In this document: positions 26,258 through 35,410 of the stretch, piece after piece | How the letters are laid out: each line of letters begins with the position of its first letter | Numbering within the stretch: position 1 is the stretch's first letter | Source of the DNA: Paenibacillus_V sp046244365 | Lineage (GTDB): Bacteria > Bacillota > Bacilli > Paenibacillales > NBRC-103111 | Direction of reading: 5' to 3' | DNA length: 64,000 bases | Assembly: GCF_046244365.1 (NCBI RefSeq) | Contig: NZ_CP176395.1 | Span: 2,976,001 to 3,040,000 of the forward strand | Made by a program: the position numbers and the translations under genes | The notes under the pieces: model-generated | Seen by the model: only the letters and a program-made list of their open reading frames with translations | Told to the model about the DNA's origin: nothing | The model's database searches: none

Positions 26258-28189
26258 TCATCCGCGCAAATCAGGCAAATCGAAATGCTGCAGCATGCCG
26301 GGCAACACATATTCGCCGATGCCGGTGTTGTCGTAATACTCCGAGCGCACCCATGAGGCAACGGATTCCCATTCCTGCGCGATCTCCAGCGTGACGGAAT
26401 CGCCCTCGAGCAGCGCATGGGCCCATTCCGCGTATACGCCGAAGCGCCCAGTGGCATACAGGCGGACTCTCGTAACGTCTACGCCTTGCAGACTGCGGGC
26501 AAACTCGACGGCACGCAGCACGTCGTAGGCGCGCAAGGCGGCCAGACTGTCGCCAAGCCACAGCAAATCCATGTTCAGCTTGTGCAAGGTGCCGAATATG
26601 CCGCGAAGCGGCTTGCCGTTGATTGCATTCGGCGCGAGCGCCCCGCTGCCGACGACGTCCAATACGAGGATGACCTCCCCGGCGGCGCAGCGGCCGCTAA
26701 GCCAATCTGCGTGCGCTTGCAGCTGTGCCGTGCCATCCTCCCATAGCGCGATCGTCAGCGGACGTTTCGACAGGCCCGGGTTCGCCTCGGCGAACAGGAA
26801 GCCATGGCCGAACAAGCTGGACTGCGACCACCAGATACTGCTCTGCACGATCAGCCCCTGCCACGAGCCGATCCGCTGATGACGGGGGTTCAGGTCGCAG
26901 ACGGGGCGCGGATCGCGTATACGACCGCCAAGCCAGGATATCGCCTTCGCCTGCCGCTCCGCTTCGGGCAATGCTTCGCGGGCCCGCTCTAGTTGGGTCA
27001 GCCGGCAGCCGTTCTCGTGGAATACTTTCCGCGCATCCGGATAATCGTCGACAATTTGCCCACTCGTCGTGCACCATACGTCGCTTCCTTCCTCCGTGAC
27101 GAGTCCGTCGGTATTCACCTCGATCGGCTTGCCAAGCAGATGGAGAGAGAAGAACGAGGCCGCTGCCCGGGCCAGGGGTAGCGTGTACATGTGCGGCGAT
27201 TCGTCCTCCACGAGCCGGAGCCGGTCGCCGCAACCGTACATGTCCCAGAACCGTCTGCTTCGCTCTACCGTCCTGCGAGTGCCTTCAATCGGGAAGATGT
27301 CCCCGGTGACGGCGAGCACCATGACCGGGCGCGGGGCCATGGCCAGCAAAATATCTTCATGGTCGAAACCGCAGGCCGACATGTTTGGCCATATTTGCTC
27401 CGCGTCCTGCGCCTGGCCGGCGAATAAATACGATTCCCGATTCATGATGAACGTCCCGGGAGCCGCGGCGGCGATCCGCGGCTCGAAGATCATCGCGAGC
27501 GCCGTTTGGGTCCCTCCCCCAGAGCTGCCTGTCATGCCGATTTTGGCGGGATCGACCTCAGGACGGGAGCTCAAATAATCGACGGCCCGCACGATATCGT
27601 GGATAAAATAGCGCGCCAGACCGTCTCCGAGCGGCCAGCACTGCACGCCCACATGCTCGTGCTCCGCTACCTGCCGGGCGAACGGCTTGTCGGATCCGTA
27701 ATCGAGATAGCCGAGCCGCTCGCCCTGTCCCATTGGGTCGATAGCCAGCACGACAAGCCCGGCGCGCACGAGGCATTGGCAGACCTGCTGGTAGCTCGGA
27801 TACAGCTTGCCTTCCGGACCGTGACCGGAAACGAACAGTACCGCTCCGCCTGGCGATACGCGGTCGTCCGGGATATACAGGTGCGCGGTCACATACATAC
27901 CGGGCATGGATTGAAAAATAACTTTCTCGATGCGATAGCCGTCTCGTTTCACAATTCCAGTCGTGACCGGGAGCAGCGGTGTGTCCCGGGGAGGAAGGCC
28001 GCCGATTCCGGCCAGCAGCATCTCTCGCATATGCAGGCGGCGGGCTTCCAACTGCTCCGTATTCGCCACCGCATCGCGAGCTTGATCGCCGACAGCAAAC
28101 GCCTTCAAAGAGTGGCCGTACACGTAGTCCCTCAACTGATCTTTTACATCATGAATGCCGATTCGAAATTGCTCCCAGTCCTGCAGCAT
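26258..28189 (-). CDS. Large alpha/beta hydrolase (acetyl-xylan-esterase/dienelactone-hydrolase-like)
   Basis: About 643 residues from the ATG with GGGAG seven to eight bases upstream; the longer frame to 28264 would run into the divergent promoter. No signal peptide, so cytoplasmic. VLFVSGHGPEGK is the oxyanion strand, GSSGGG holds the nucleophilic serine (about residue 223), and SPHMYTLP may hold the histidine. The C-terminal 250 residues look like a second, degenerate hydrolase-like domain (VILVLDVVGSGALAPN) without a clear nucleophile. It resembles the Abhydrolase_7/acetyl esterase group acting on sugar esters. It is transcribed divergently from the GH31-AraC gene, which suggests control by it. 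Confidence 0.8.
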   Translation of the reverse strand: MLQDWEQFRIGIHDVKDQLRDYVYGHSLKAFAVGDQARDAVANTEQLEARRLHMREMLLAGIGGLPPRDTPLLPVTTGIVKRDGYRIEKVIFQSMPGMYVTAHLYIPDDRVSPGGAVLFVSGHGPEGKLYPSYQQVCQCLVRAGLVVLAIDPMGQGERLGYLDYGSDKPFARQVAEHEHVGVQCWPLGDGLARYFIHDIVRAVDYLSSRPEVDPAKIGMTGSSGGGTQTALAMIFEPRIAAAAPGTFIMNRESYLFAGQAQDAEQIWPNMSACGFDHEDILLAMAPRPVMVLAVTGDIFPIEGTRRTVERSRRFWDMYGCGDRLRLVEDESPHMYTLPLARAAASFFSLHLLGKPIEVNTDGLVTEEGSDVWCTTSGQIVDDYPDARKVFHENGCRLTQLERAREALPEAERQAKAISWLGGRIRDPRPVCDLNPRHQRIGSWQGLIVQSSIWWSQSSLFGHGFLFAEANPGLSKRPLTIALWEDGTAQLQAHADWLSGRCAAGEVILVLDVVGSGALAPNAINGKPLRGIFGTLHKLNMDLLWLGDSLAALRAYDVLRAVEFARSLQGVDVTRVRLYATGRFGVYAEWAHALLEGDSVTLEIAQEWESVASWVRSEYYDNTGIGEYVLPGMLQHFDLPDLRG

Positions 28190-28421
28190 TGCGTTCGCTC
28201 CCTTTTGCTTCCTTCTTTCATGGCACGCCATGGTAATCGATATCTTCCTTCCGTGGTAAGCCAAGTATAGAAGATGCGGTGATGTCTCGTATATGGTATT
28301 TCATAACGTCATGATGTGAATCGATAACTGATTTGGCAGCGCTTTTTCGTGTGATCTGATAACATTTTTGGGGCAGAAATGTTATGATGGAAGCAATGGG
28401 AAGGGCCAAGGGGGCGTGGAG

Positions 28422-31352
28422 ATGGGTACAGTGACGGATGCCCGGATTTCATTGGGGAGCGGGGGATGGATCGTGGCGGAGGCGATAGCTAACGCCACCT
28501 TCCGGATTCGGATGAATGAAACGGGGCATTTCCCGGAATCGCCTTTGATACGGTACCGGATTGTAAACGCTAACATCGAAGCGGCGGATGAAAGCCGCAC
28601 TGTGGAGTACGGCGACGTCACGGTCGTCCGGGCCGGTAGCGCCACGCTGCGAATCGACGGGAATGATGGGCAGCTGCGTCTGTACGGTCCTGACGGAAAG
28701 GAGCGGCTGCACACCTGCTGTTCGCCCTGGTCCGACTCGGCGTCGGGTTTCGGTGCACGCTTCTCGCTGAATGCCGACGAATCCTTGTACGGGCTCGGCA
28801 ATGTCGTTCCCGAACAGCTGGATCGACGCGGCCTGTGCGTATCGATGTGGGCAGAGCAGGACCTGTGGGCGAGCGCACCCATTCCTTTTTTAATGAGCTC
28901 CAGAGGATGGGCCGTCATGGTGAATACGACGTGGCGGCATACGTTCGACATCGGTGCAGCGACCGATGACATTCTGAGCATTGAAGGGCCGTCGGGCGAA
29001 CTGGATCTGTTTCTTTTCGTCGGAACCGGATACGCCGAGCTGCTCGATGCGTATACGGACGTCTCGGGAAAGCCGCAGCTGCTGCCGATCTGGATGTATG
29101 GTCTGAATTTCTGCCCGCGGGTAAAGTCGAGCGCCAGGGATGTGCTCGACGACGCCATCAAATTTCGCCGCTCTGGTACGCCCTGCGACCTGATCGGACT
29201 GAGTGCGGATTGGATGGAGACGGTCAACGACTATTCGACCGCCAAGCGCTGGCATCCGGAACGGTTCCCGACTAGCACGAACGATCTTCTCCGTCAAGTC
29301 TCGTTTATCGGCATCCTGCAAAAGCAGGGTTTCAAGCTCAGCCTGACTCTGGGCTGCGATTACGATTTGACCCTGCTTGAGGAACGGTTGGCCGAGGGGG
29401 ATGCGGACGGGGAGCGCAAAGATTCGGAGGAGGTGTGGTATGATCATTTGCGCAAGTTTGTCGATGACGGCATCTCCGGCTTCGTGCTGAGCTTGAAGAA
29501 CCCGATGTTTAGCCATCCCGTCCGGATATGGGGCAACGGCATGACGAGCGCCGAGCTTCACCATTTGTATCCGGTTCTGCTTGGCAAACAGATGCATGTC
29601 GGCTTCCGCCAGCAGACGAACACCCGACCGGTCATTCATATGGAGAAAGGCTATTTGGGCATGCAGCAGTTTGTGGCCAGTACGACGGGTACGTTTTATG
29701 ACGCCAGGCATGCGATCGCGGCGGTATTGAATTACGGGCTATCCGGTCACGTCAACACGTCGACGAATATGCATCTGATTACCCGCGAAGGCATTCATGC
29801 CGATTTTTTGCTCGCATGGTCACGGATCCACAGCCAAGATCATTTCCATCATCCGGATTTTCTGGAGCGGCCACTGCAGGAACTATTCCAGAGGTATGCC
29901 CGGCTGCGCTATCGCCTCCTTCCATACTTGTATGCCACTGCGCATGTCGCCGCCCGAACCGGCATGCCTATTACACGTGCCATGCCTCTGCTGTACCCCG
30001 ATGACCGGAATTGCCGGGAGTTGAGCAGGCAATATATGCTGGGGGATTTCCTGCTCGTTGCCGTGTATACCGATCAAGTATACTTGCCTGAAGGGAACTG
30101 GTTCGATTACTGGACAGGGGAGCGTTACAGCGGTTCGCAGTGGATCAGCTATACCGTTCCTACGGGGGCGGGTGGCCCTCTATTCGTTCGCTCCGGGGCG
30201 ATCGTTCCGATGTGGCCGTCGTTAGACTATATCGGCCAATTGCGGATAGAGACGCTAACACTAGATATTTACCCCGGCTCTCTCAGCGAGTTTATGTTAT
30301 ATGAGGACGACGGAACCACCTTCGACTATTTGGAAGGATGTTTCGCCCGAACGAAAATGTCGTGTAAAGCCAATCGTGAGATGACGACCGTGTACATTAC
30401 GCGGCGCGAGGGGGATTATTCCAGCATGGTCCGCAACCGCAGCTACGAGCTGATCGTCCATACGGACAGCAAGCCTGCGGCTGTCCGGGTGGACGGTCAG
30501 CGTCGTCCGGATAGGACGAGGAGAATCAAGACGGATCCATTCCGCAGCTGGCGATACGACCGATTGGCGGGTACGGTGAGGTTGCATGTGGAAGAGGCCG
30601 GGCCGGGGGAGTCGGATGTGTGCGTCGAAATCGTGCATCCGCCGAAGGGCATTACCACCGTCGTAAGCCGCTCCGGGACAGAGGTGGTCGACGGCGACGT
30701 CGGAGGAAGGGAAGACGGAACGGATGAAGCGTTCGTCTCCGCCTTGGATACGGGCGAAGTGCACAGGGCGGAGTCGGCCCTAGCGGCATGGTGGAAGGCG
30801 AAAATGAAGATCGGATCGTCGGGCGCGGTCTGGCAGCTGTACGTCATGAATGCCTGCCACCTGATCGTACGGCATACAGAGCGGCGCGGATGGACCGTCG
30901 AGGACGTATTCGGCGGAGCGGCGGATACGACAACTATGCTATCGCAGCTCCAATCGTCCGAGCAAGGCTATGAACTGTTGCAGCGGCTCGTTGGACGGCT
31001 CGTTCGGCTCACCAAGGAGCGCCGCCCCGCGGCAAAGCATCCGGTTGTCCGCGAGCTGATCGCTATCGTCGAGAGCGAGCCTGACAAAGACTTGTCGTTG
31101 AATACGATGGCCGAGCGATTCGCCTTGCACCCGTTTCACTTGAGCCGCCTGTTCAAGAAAGAAACAGGAGCCGCCTATTCCGACTACGTCATGGCGATTC
31201 GGATGACGCAGGCCAAGAAGCTGCTGAGCGTCGGTCATAAAGTATACGAGACCGCTTCCCGCTGCGGCTTCAAGGATGCCGGAAATTTCTCCAAGGCATT
31301 CAGCAAATATTGGGGCGTCCCTCCGGTCGGTTTCAAAGCGAAGCGCGAGTAA
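28422..31352 (+). CDS. GH31-fold protein fused to an AraC DNA-binding domain; catalytic residues apparently lost
   Basis: About 976 residues from the ATG behind AAGGGGG. Residues 1-190 are the GH31 N-terminal beta-sandwich (SLYGLGN, PFLMSSRGWAVMVN). About 210-600 is the catalytic barrel (DVSGKPQLLPIWMYGLN, IGLSADWMETVNDYST), followed by C-terminal beta domains to about 740. The last 95 residues are an AraC double helix-turn-helix (NTMAERFALHPFHLSRLFKK, VYETASRCGFKDAGNFSKAF). Where GH31 enzymes of this subgroup carry the nucleophile (K-L-D-G) this protein reads FVLSLKN, serine at 357. Where they carry the acid/base (W-A-G-D-T) it reads ASTTGTF, threonine at 424. It should therefore bind but not cut a glucoside, acting as a cytoplasmic sugar-sensing regulator, probably of the divergent hydrolase gene. 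Alignment positions are from memory of the family. Confidence 0.85.
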   Translation: MGTVTDARISLGSGGWIVAEAIANATFRIRMNETGHFPESPLIRYRIVNANIEAADESRTVEYGDVTVVRAGSATLRIDGNDGQLRLYGPDGKERLHTCCSPWSDSASGFGARFSLNADESLYGLGNVVPEQLDRRGLCVSMWAEQDLWASAPIPFLMSSRGWAVMVNTTWRHTFDIGAATDDILSIEGPSGELDLFLFVGTGYAELLDAYTDVSGKPQLLPIWMYGLNFCPRVKSSARDVLDDAIKFRRSGTPCDLIGLSADWMETVNDYSTAKRWHPERFPTSTNDLLRQVSFIGILQKQGFKLSLTLGCDYDLTLLEERLAEGDADGERKDSEEVWYDHLRKFVDDGISGFVLSLKNPMFSHPVRIWGNGMTSAELHHLYPVLLGKQMHVGFRQQTNTRPVIHMEKGYLGMQQFVASTTGTFYDARHAIAAVLNYGLSGHVNTSTNMHLITREGIHADFLLAWSRIHSQDHFHHPDFLERPLQELFQRYARLRYRLLPYLYATAHVAARTGMPITRAMPLLYPDDRNCRELSRQYMLGDFLLVAVYTDQVYLPEGNWFDYWTGERYSGSQWISYTVPTGAGGPLFVRSGAIVPMWPSLDYIGQLRIETLTLDIYPGSLSEFMLYEDDGTTFDYLEGCFARTKMSCKANREMTTVYITRREGDYSSMVRNRSYELIVHTDSKPAAVRVDGQRRPDRTRRIKTDPFRSWRYDRLAGTVRLHVEEAGPGESDVCVEIVHPPKGITTVVSRSGTEVVDGDVGGREDGTDEAFVSALDTGEVHRAESALAAWWKAKMKIGSSGAVWQLYVMNACHLIVRHTERRGWTVEDVFGGAADTTTMLSQLQSSEQGYELLQRLVGRLVRLTKERRPAAKHPVVRELIAIVESEPDKDLSLNTMAERFALHPFHLSRLFKKETGAAYSDYVMAIRMTQAKKLLSVGHKVYETASRCGFKDAGNFSKAFSKYWGVPPVGFKAKRE

Positions 31353-31589
31353 GGGACGGCGGCCGTTTTCGTGTTGGGAAGGGCGTCGCGCGCGATCACT
31401 CGACGTGGCGCTGCTGTGCGATACGCTGTAGGAACACAGCGCTTTTTTGGGCGAGTAAACGGCACATCACGATTGCCGCACACGGCACGGCCAGACATTG
31501 AAGAACAGCCTTTGGAATAATTCCGAAGGCTCGTTTGCATGCTCGAAAGTTCGACCGGCCCCACAACAGCAAATACAACCGGAGGCACA

Positions 31590-31830
31590 AAAGGTTAACT
31601 TCCCGCCTTTTGGCGGCAAAAGGTCGGTCACCAGCCGGTCGTAGTGGGCGACTTGGATGACGCCTTGCGGATCGATCAAAATTCGGCCGGGATGCGGTGG
31701 AAGTTGGTGCCATCCTCACAGGTCAAGGCAAATCCTTCGGACGCCGCTTCGGCCACAACCGTTTCCGTATGCGCGTCGCGCGTCGTCTCCTGCACTTTTC
31801 CTCGGACACTTCGTTCACCATATACGAACA
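31590..31830 (-). pseudogene. Peroxiredoxin/redoxin-like fragment with frameshift
   Basis: On the minus strand TCEDGTNFHRIPAEF is followed, after a one-base slip, by LIDPQGVIQVAHYDRLVTDL. This matches the segment of AhpC/TSA-type redoxins in which a short loop leads to the strand I-D-x-x-G-x-I-x-x-A-H-Y. The thioredoxin-like N-terminus with the active cysteine is not recognisable. It overlaps the upstream region of the next, oppositely oriented fragment. Confidence 0.45.
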
Positions 31831-31840
31831 GGGAGGAACT

Positions 31841-32041
31841 ATGCTTCATTCGTCGTATCCCGTTATGCTGCAAACCAAAACGAATCCGCCCGCTTCATCG
31901 GAAAACGAAGTGCTGCGCGCTCATATTCTGGATGAACTCCCACACGTCCGCGACCGCATCCGCATCCGGCTTCTGTCCGCCTGCGCGCCGGCCGGCTTCG
32001 GCAAAACGGCGCTACTGCATCAATGGGCTAGCTTCCGTTAA
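31841..32041 (+). pseudogene. MalT/LuxR-type ATP-dependent regulator, N-terminal fragment
   Basis: The ATG with GGGAGGA upstream opens a 66-residue peptide ending LLSACAPAGFGKTALLHQWA, which contains the Walker A loop that opens the STAND ATPase domain of MalT-like activators (normally about 900 residues). A stop follows, then a terminator, so more than 90% of the gene is gone. The ribosome binding site and terminator remain, so a short peptide could still be made, but function is unlikely. Confidence 0.65.
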
Positions 32042-32045
32042 AAAC

Positions 32046-32074
32046 AAAAAAGCCGCGATCTGCGGCTTTTTGTA
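32046..32074. terminator. Bidirectional rho-independent terminator
   Basis: AAAAAGCCGC / GCGGCTTTTT with a five-base loop, A-tract on the left and T-tract on the right. It separates the MalT fragment from the leftward AraC gene. Confidence 0.8.
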
Positions 32075-32086
32075 TAGGACGAGCTT

Positions 32087-32260
32087 TTAATTTATTTTTA
32101 TAGTAGCCGTGACCTTGATGTCTGTTCCCGTAGCTGCGGTCGGACGATTGCCGGCGGCCGTAATGCTGAGCCGGTCCAATTTCATACCTCCTTTGACTTC
32201 AGCTTGAAATACAAAGCGGCGGTCAAAAGGTTTCAAACCAAGGGGGACGCGGTATGCTTG
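32087..32260 (-). pseudogene. Possible C-terminal gene fragment downstream of the AraC regulator
   Basis: A minus-strand frame overlapping the last codons of the AraC gene reads AYRVPLGLKPFDRRFVFQAE and ends TDIKVTATIKIN before a TAA. Its alternating hydrophobic pattern looks like the last strands of a beta-sandwich, so it may be the tail of a lost gene. It has no start and I do not recognise it; it could be chance. Confidence 0.2.
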
Positions 32261-33135
32261 GGCCGGAAGCGGCTCGGCGGCATCCCGGTCCAACGGTGAA
32301 ATTGCCGCGAGAAATGATGGACCGAGCTGAACCCGAGCCGTCTAGCGATTTCTTCGACCGTCACATCGGTCTGCAAGAGCAGCTCCTTGGCCTGCTTCAG
32401 CTTCAGCTCGCTTACGTATTGGCGGGGAGAAATGCCGTACACCTGGGTGAAAATTTTCGTGCACCGGTTGCGGCTCATATGGAGATCCCTGGAAATTTCG
32501 CTGATGCATGTATCGGAATAGACGGCTGCGGACAGTTTCTGCTCGATTTTATGGGCAATATTCGTTTGAAACAAAGAAAGGGACCGGACATCCGTTTCCT
32601 GCCCGCAGGCGGCCTGCTGCTCGTCCAGGCGTAATTCGGCGATTTCTCGGATCAGCAAAAGGCTGTGTGCCTGAAGCGCAAGTTTGCCGGTAAGCTGGCG
32701 GATTTTTTGATGCGCGTCGGCTGCGGATGCTGCCTGCTTCTGATTGTCGCGAACGGCTTGCTCAATTTGGCGATAGCGTTCAGTCAGCCGGGTGCCGTCC
32801 GCTTTTTCTTTGGCAATGTGATGGAAGGGGGTGGAATTGAGCATTTTGCGCAAATCCGGATCATCGATGTCGAAATGCATATTGAAAAAAGAAAAGTTTG
32901 TCTCGGAATCGTTTTCAAAACGGTGCCGCACGCCCGCCTTCAGAAACAGCCAGTCGCCGGAGCCGAACACCAGCTTCCGGTTGCCGATCCATACGTGGAC
33001 GCGCCCTTCCCGACAGTACATCAGCTCGCACAAATGATGATGGTGCTCCCGGAACGTCCATCCCGGCGGTTTGACGCCGAATTGAAAGCCCAACATCTGG
33101 AACGTATAGATCATCCTTTCCCAAAACATTTCCAT
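32233..33135 (-). CDS. AraC-family regulator with N-terminal cupin domain
   Basis: About 300 residues. The N-terminal cupin carries REHHHHLCELMYCREG with a histidine cluster, the usual sugar-binding fold of AraC proteins (about residues 20-100). A helical linker follows, and the last 100 residues hold the two helix-turn-helix motifs (ISEISRDLHMSRNRCTKIFT, EEIARRLGFSSVHHFSRQFH). A near-perfect GGAGGTGATC lies eight bases before the ATG at 33135; an in-frame GTG three codons earlier overlaps that site. It is divergent from the Tat beta-helix gene and probably controls it. Confidence 0.9.
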   Translation of the reverse strand: MEMFWERMIYTFQMLGFQFGVKPPGWTFREHHHHLCELMYCREGRVHVWIGNRKLVFGSGDWLFLKAGVRHRFENDSETNFSFFNMHFDIDDPDLRKMLNSTPFHHIAKEKADGTRLTERYRQIEQAVRDNQKQAASAADAHQKIRQLTGKLALQAHSLLLIREIAELRLDEQQAACGQETDVRSLSLFQTNIAHKIEQKLSAAVYSDTCISEISRDLHMSRNRCTKIFTQVYGISPRQYVSELKLKQAKELLLQTDVTVEEIARRLGFSSVHHFSRQFHRWTGMPPSRFRPKHTASPLV

Positions 33136-33278
33136 GCCGATCACCTCCGCCTAAAGTCCGAAACCATCCGCACATTTGTCCCCAGTATATCACGCCTGCT
33201 CCGATGTGGGGCACAAATGGTTAACTTCTCGTTTTGTTTGTCCCTTATATTCCCGGCTCCGGAGAGCTATCATCGGAA

Positions 33279-33294
33279 CTGTAAGCGATTACCA
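33279..33294 (+). promoter_or_regulatory. Candidate catabolite-responsive element (cre)
   Basis: CTGTAAGCGATTACCA matches the CcpA consensus WTGNAARCGNWWWCAW at 14 of 16 positions. It lies 22 bases upstream of the Tat beta-helix start, a position where CcpA would block transcription when glucose is available. Confidence 0.5.
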
Positions 33295-33315
33295 AGCATT
33301 GGAGGAGGGAATGGA

Positions 33316-35205
33316 ATGAACGATTTAACGATCAGCAGAAGAAAACTGTTGGCTTCGATTGGAGCAGCTGGAGCGGTATTGGCGGCAAGTGGAATAGTAA
33401 ACGCGGGTGCGCCGGTTGCTTTTGGGAAATCGGGCGTGACGGAAAGCGTATACGGTAAAGGCAAAGATGACGAGGGTGACGGCAAGTTTCACTGGAAAGA
33501 CTTGGAGCCGATCGATTTTTGCGTCAAGGTTACGCTTGCAGAGCTTAGGGGCGGCGCCGATTCCCGTCCGGAGGACGCTTACTTTGTGGTTGATGCGGGC
33601 CAAGAAGGCATTTTCCTATACGACGAGACAGACGTCTCTAGTTCGGACAATACCGGTACGATAGTTGTGACTACCGGCGGCAAACGGTTCAAACGGGTGC
33701 ACGACGCCGGAACGGTCAACGTAAAATGGTTCGGGGCGAAGGGCGACGGGGTGACCGATGATACGAAGGCGATCAACGACGCGATCGGCGGCGGGAACGT
33801 CACGGCCTACATTCCGCAAGGCGTCTACCTGATCGATGCGGACGCATCGGGCCTCGGGGATTTGTCCGCCGGCATCGAGGCGAAGGATAATACGACGATC
33901 GTTATAAGCCCGCAAGCGGTGTTGAAAGCAAAACCGACGTCCGCCGGACGGTATATGGTCATCAACATTTTCGGCAAGCAAAATGTAACCGTCGAGGGCG
34001 GCGGGAAAATTATCGGCGAGCGGGACGAGCATACAGGAACGACCGGCGAGCATGGGTACGCCATCGGCATCGGCGGCTCCACGCACGTGCGAATTCGCAA
34101 CCTGTACCTGGCAAATTGCTGGGGCGACGGGGCGGTCGTTGGGCAGGACCGCGTAAAAACGGGCAGTAGGGATGTCGCTTTCGTCAACGTACGCTGCGAC
34201 AACAACCGCAGGCAGGGCGTCAGCGTGACGTACTGCGAGGACGTGCTCTTCGACGGCTGCACGTTCGAGAATACGAGAGGTACGCTGCCCCAATGCGGGA
34301 TGGACATCGAGCCCGACACAGGCGGGATTTGCCGAAATGTGACGATCGTGAACTGCTTGTTCCAAAACAACGCCAATTACGGCTTGAGCCTGAACGGGAG
34401 AGTCGGTACGGTCGAAAACATCGTCGTGGAATCGAACCGGTTTGTCGGTACGGGCGCGTTTAACTCGGTCTGGAACGTCAATAACGTTACCTTTAAGAAC
34501 AACGTCGTTGACGTTCAGTATTCGTTTCAGGGGGCCGTTTACATGGCGATTATTAAAAATCATTTGGTGGAAGGGAATTTGATACGCAACCCGAACGGAG
34601 TCGCCATGGAAGTGAAAAAGTCCTCGGGCGTGCAGGTGGTCAACAACCTGTTCACGAATGTGAAATCGGACAGCGTACGCATGGCGACGGTTACCCATTG
34701 TCAGGTCTTTGGCAACTGCATCGATGAAAGCGGCGATACCGGCGGGACGGATATATCGCTCGCGACGGCGTCGAGCTTCAACAGCATCCAGGGCAACATC
34801 GTCCGCAATCGGCTAAAAAACGCGGGCACCGCCACGGCGGGCGGCGTCGATTCGATCACGCTGGCGGCGACGGCGTCCGCGGTATCGGGCGAATATAACG
34901 GGATGCTGCTCTTTGTCGTGGCGGGAACGGGGATCGGACAGAAACGAAAGGTTGCCTCGTATAACAGCACCACGAAAGTCGCTGCCGTGACCACGGCCTG
35001 GACGACCGTTCCGGACGCGACCTCGAAGTATGAAGTCCGCTACGGGTCGGACAATGCGATCAAAGTAAACGCGGCCGAAGACAGCTACAATCGGATTCAC
35101 GGCAACCAACTGATCTTCGGGACGAGGTTGCAAAGCTCGACCGGCATCGTCGATTCGGGCACCGGCACGGTCGTAAACGACAATACGTATTTCGATCCCG
35201 TTTAA
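33316..35205 (+). CDS. Tat-exported right-handed beta-helix protein
   Basis: 629 residues from the ATG six bases after GGAGGAGGG; the open frame extends upstream to 32665 but without support. The twin-arginine signal ISRRKLLASIGAAG (arginines 8-9) is nearly identical to that of the locus 1 protein, with cleavage near residue 37. A DDTKAINDAI block at about 150 is the usual start of Pectate_lyase_3 folds, followed by glycine/asparagine-rich helix turns (VTIVNCLFQNNANYGLSLNG). Near residues 510-580 an extra beta domain (GTGIGQKRKVASYNSTTKVA) resembles those in phage tailspikes. Probably a surface polysaccharide-degrading enzyme; catalytic residues not identified. Confidence 0.85.
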   Translation: MNDLTISRRKLLASIGAAGAVLAASGIVNAGAPVAFGKSGVTESVYGKGKDDEGDGKFHWKDLEPIDFCVKVTLAELRGGADSRPEDAYFVVDAGQEGIFLYDETDVSSSDNTGTIVVTTGGKRFKRVHDAGTVNVKWFGAKGDGVTDDTKAINDAIGGGNVTAYIPQGVYLIDADASGLGDLSAGIEAKDNTTIVISPQAVLKAKPTSAGRYMVINIFGKQNVTVEGGGKIIGERDEHTGTTGEHGYAIGIGGSTHVRIRNLYLANCWGDGAVVGQDRVKTGSRDVAFVNVRCDNNRRQGVSVTYCEDVLFDGCTFENTRGTLPQCGMDIEPDTGGICRNVTIVNCLFQNNANYGLSLNGRVGTVENIVVESNRFVGTGAFNSVWNVNNVTFKNNVVDVQYSFQGAVYMAIIKNHLVEGNLIRNPNGVAMEVKKSSGVQVVNNLFTNVKSDSVRMATVTHCQVFGNCIDESGDTGGTDISLATASSFNSIQGNIVRNRLKNAGTATAGGVDSITLAATASAVSGEYNGMLLFVVAGTGIGQKRKVASYNSTTKVAAVTTAWTTVPDATSKYEVRYGSDNAIKVNAAEDSYNRIHGNQLIFGTRLQSSTGIVDSGTGTVVNDNTYFDPV

Positions 35206-35410
35206 GCTTTAGATAACGGACTGTCGAGGCTTTGCAAACCTGAATCATTGGAAGGGGTTTGTTGGAGAATGGCTGACGGAGTTGGCATTCTCCAAGTTGG
35301 ATGGTGTACAGAAACCTTAACTCTATTGATGAAGTGGAAAGCTGTATCATTCAAATAAAAGAAAAGTTTCACATCCCAGATCCATTGGCTGCCGAGTGAG
35401 GGTGTTGTAG
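35206..35410 (+). other. Intergenic stretch with a 32-codon open frame
   Basis: No terminator is visible after the beta-helix gene. At 35301-35399 an ATG opens MVYRNLNSIDEVESCIIQIK and ends LAAE; it has no clear ribosome binding site, may be a remnant, and I do not recognise it. Confidence 0.2.

Noticed and set aside
32665..33315. A 217-codon in-frame extension upstream of the second Tat beta-helix protein.
   Set aside because: It is antisense to the AraC gene, lacks a start signal, and would bury a perfect N-terminal Tat signal inside the protein.
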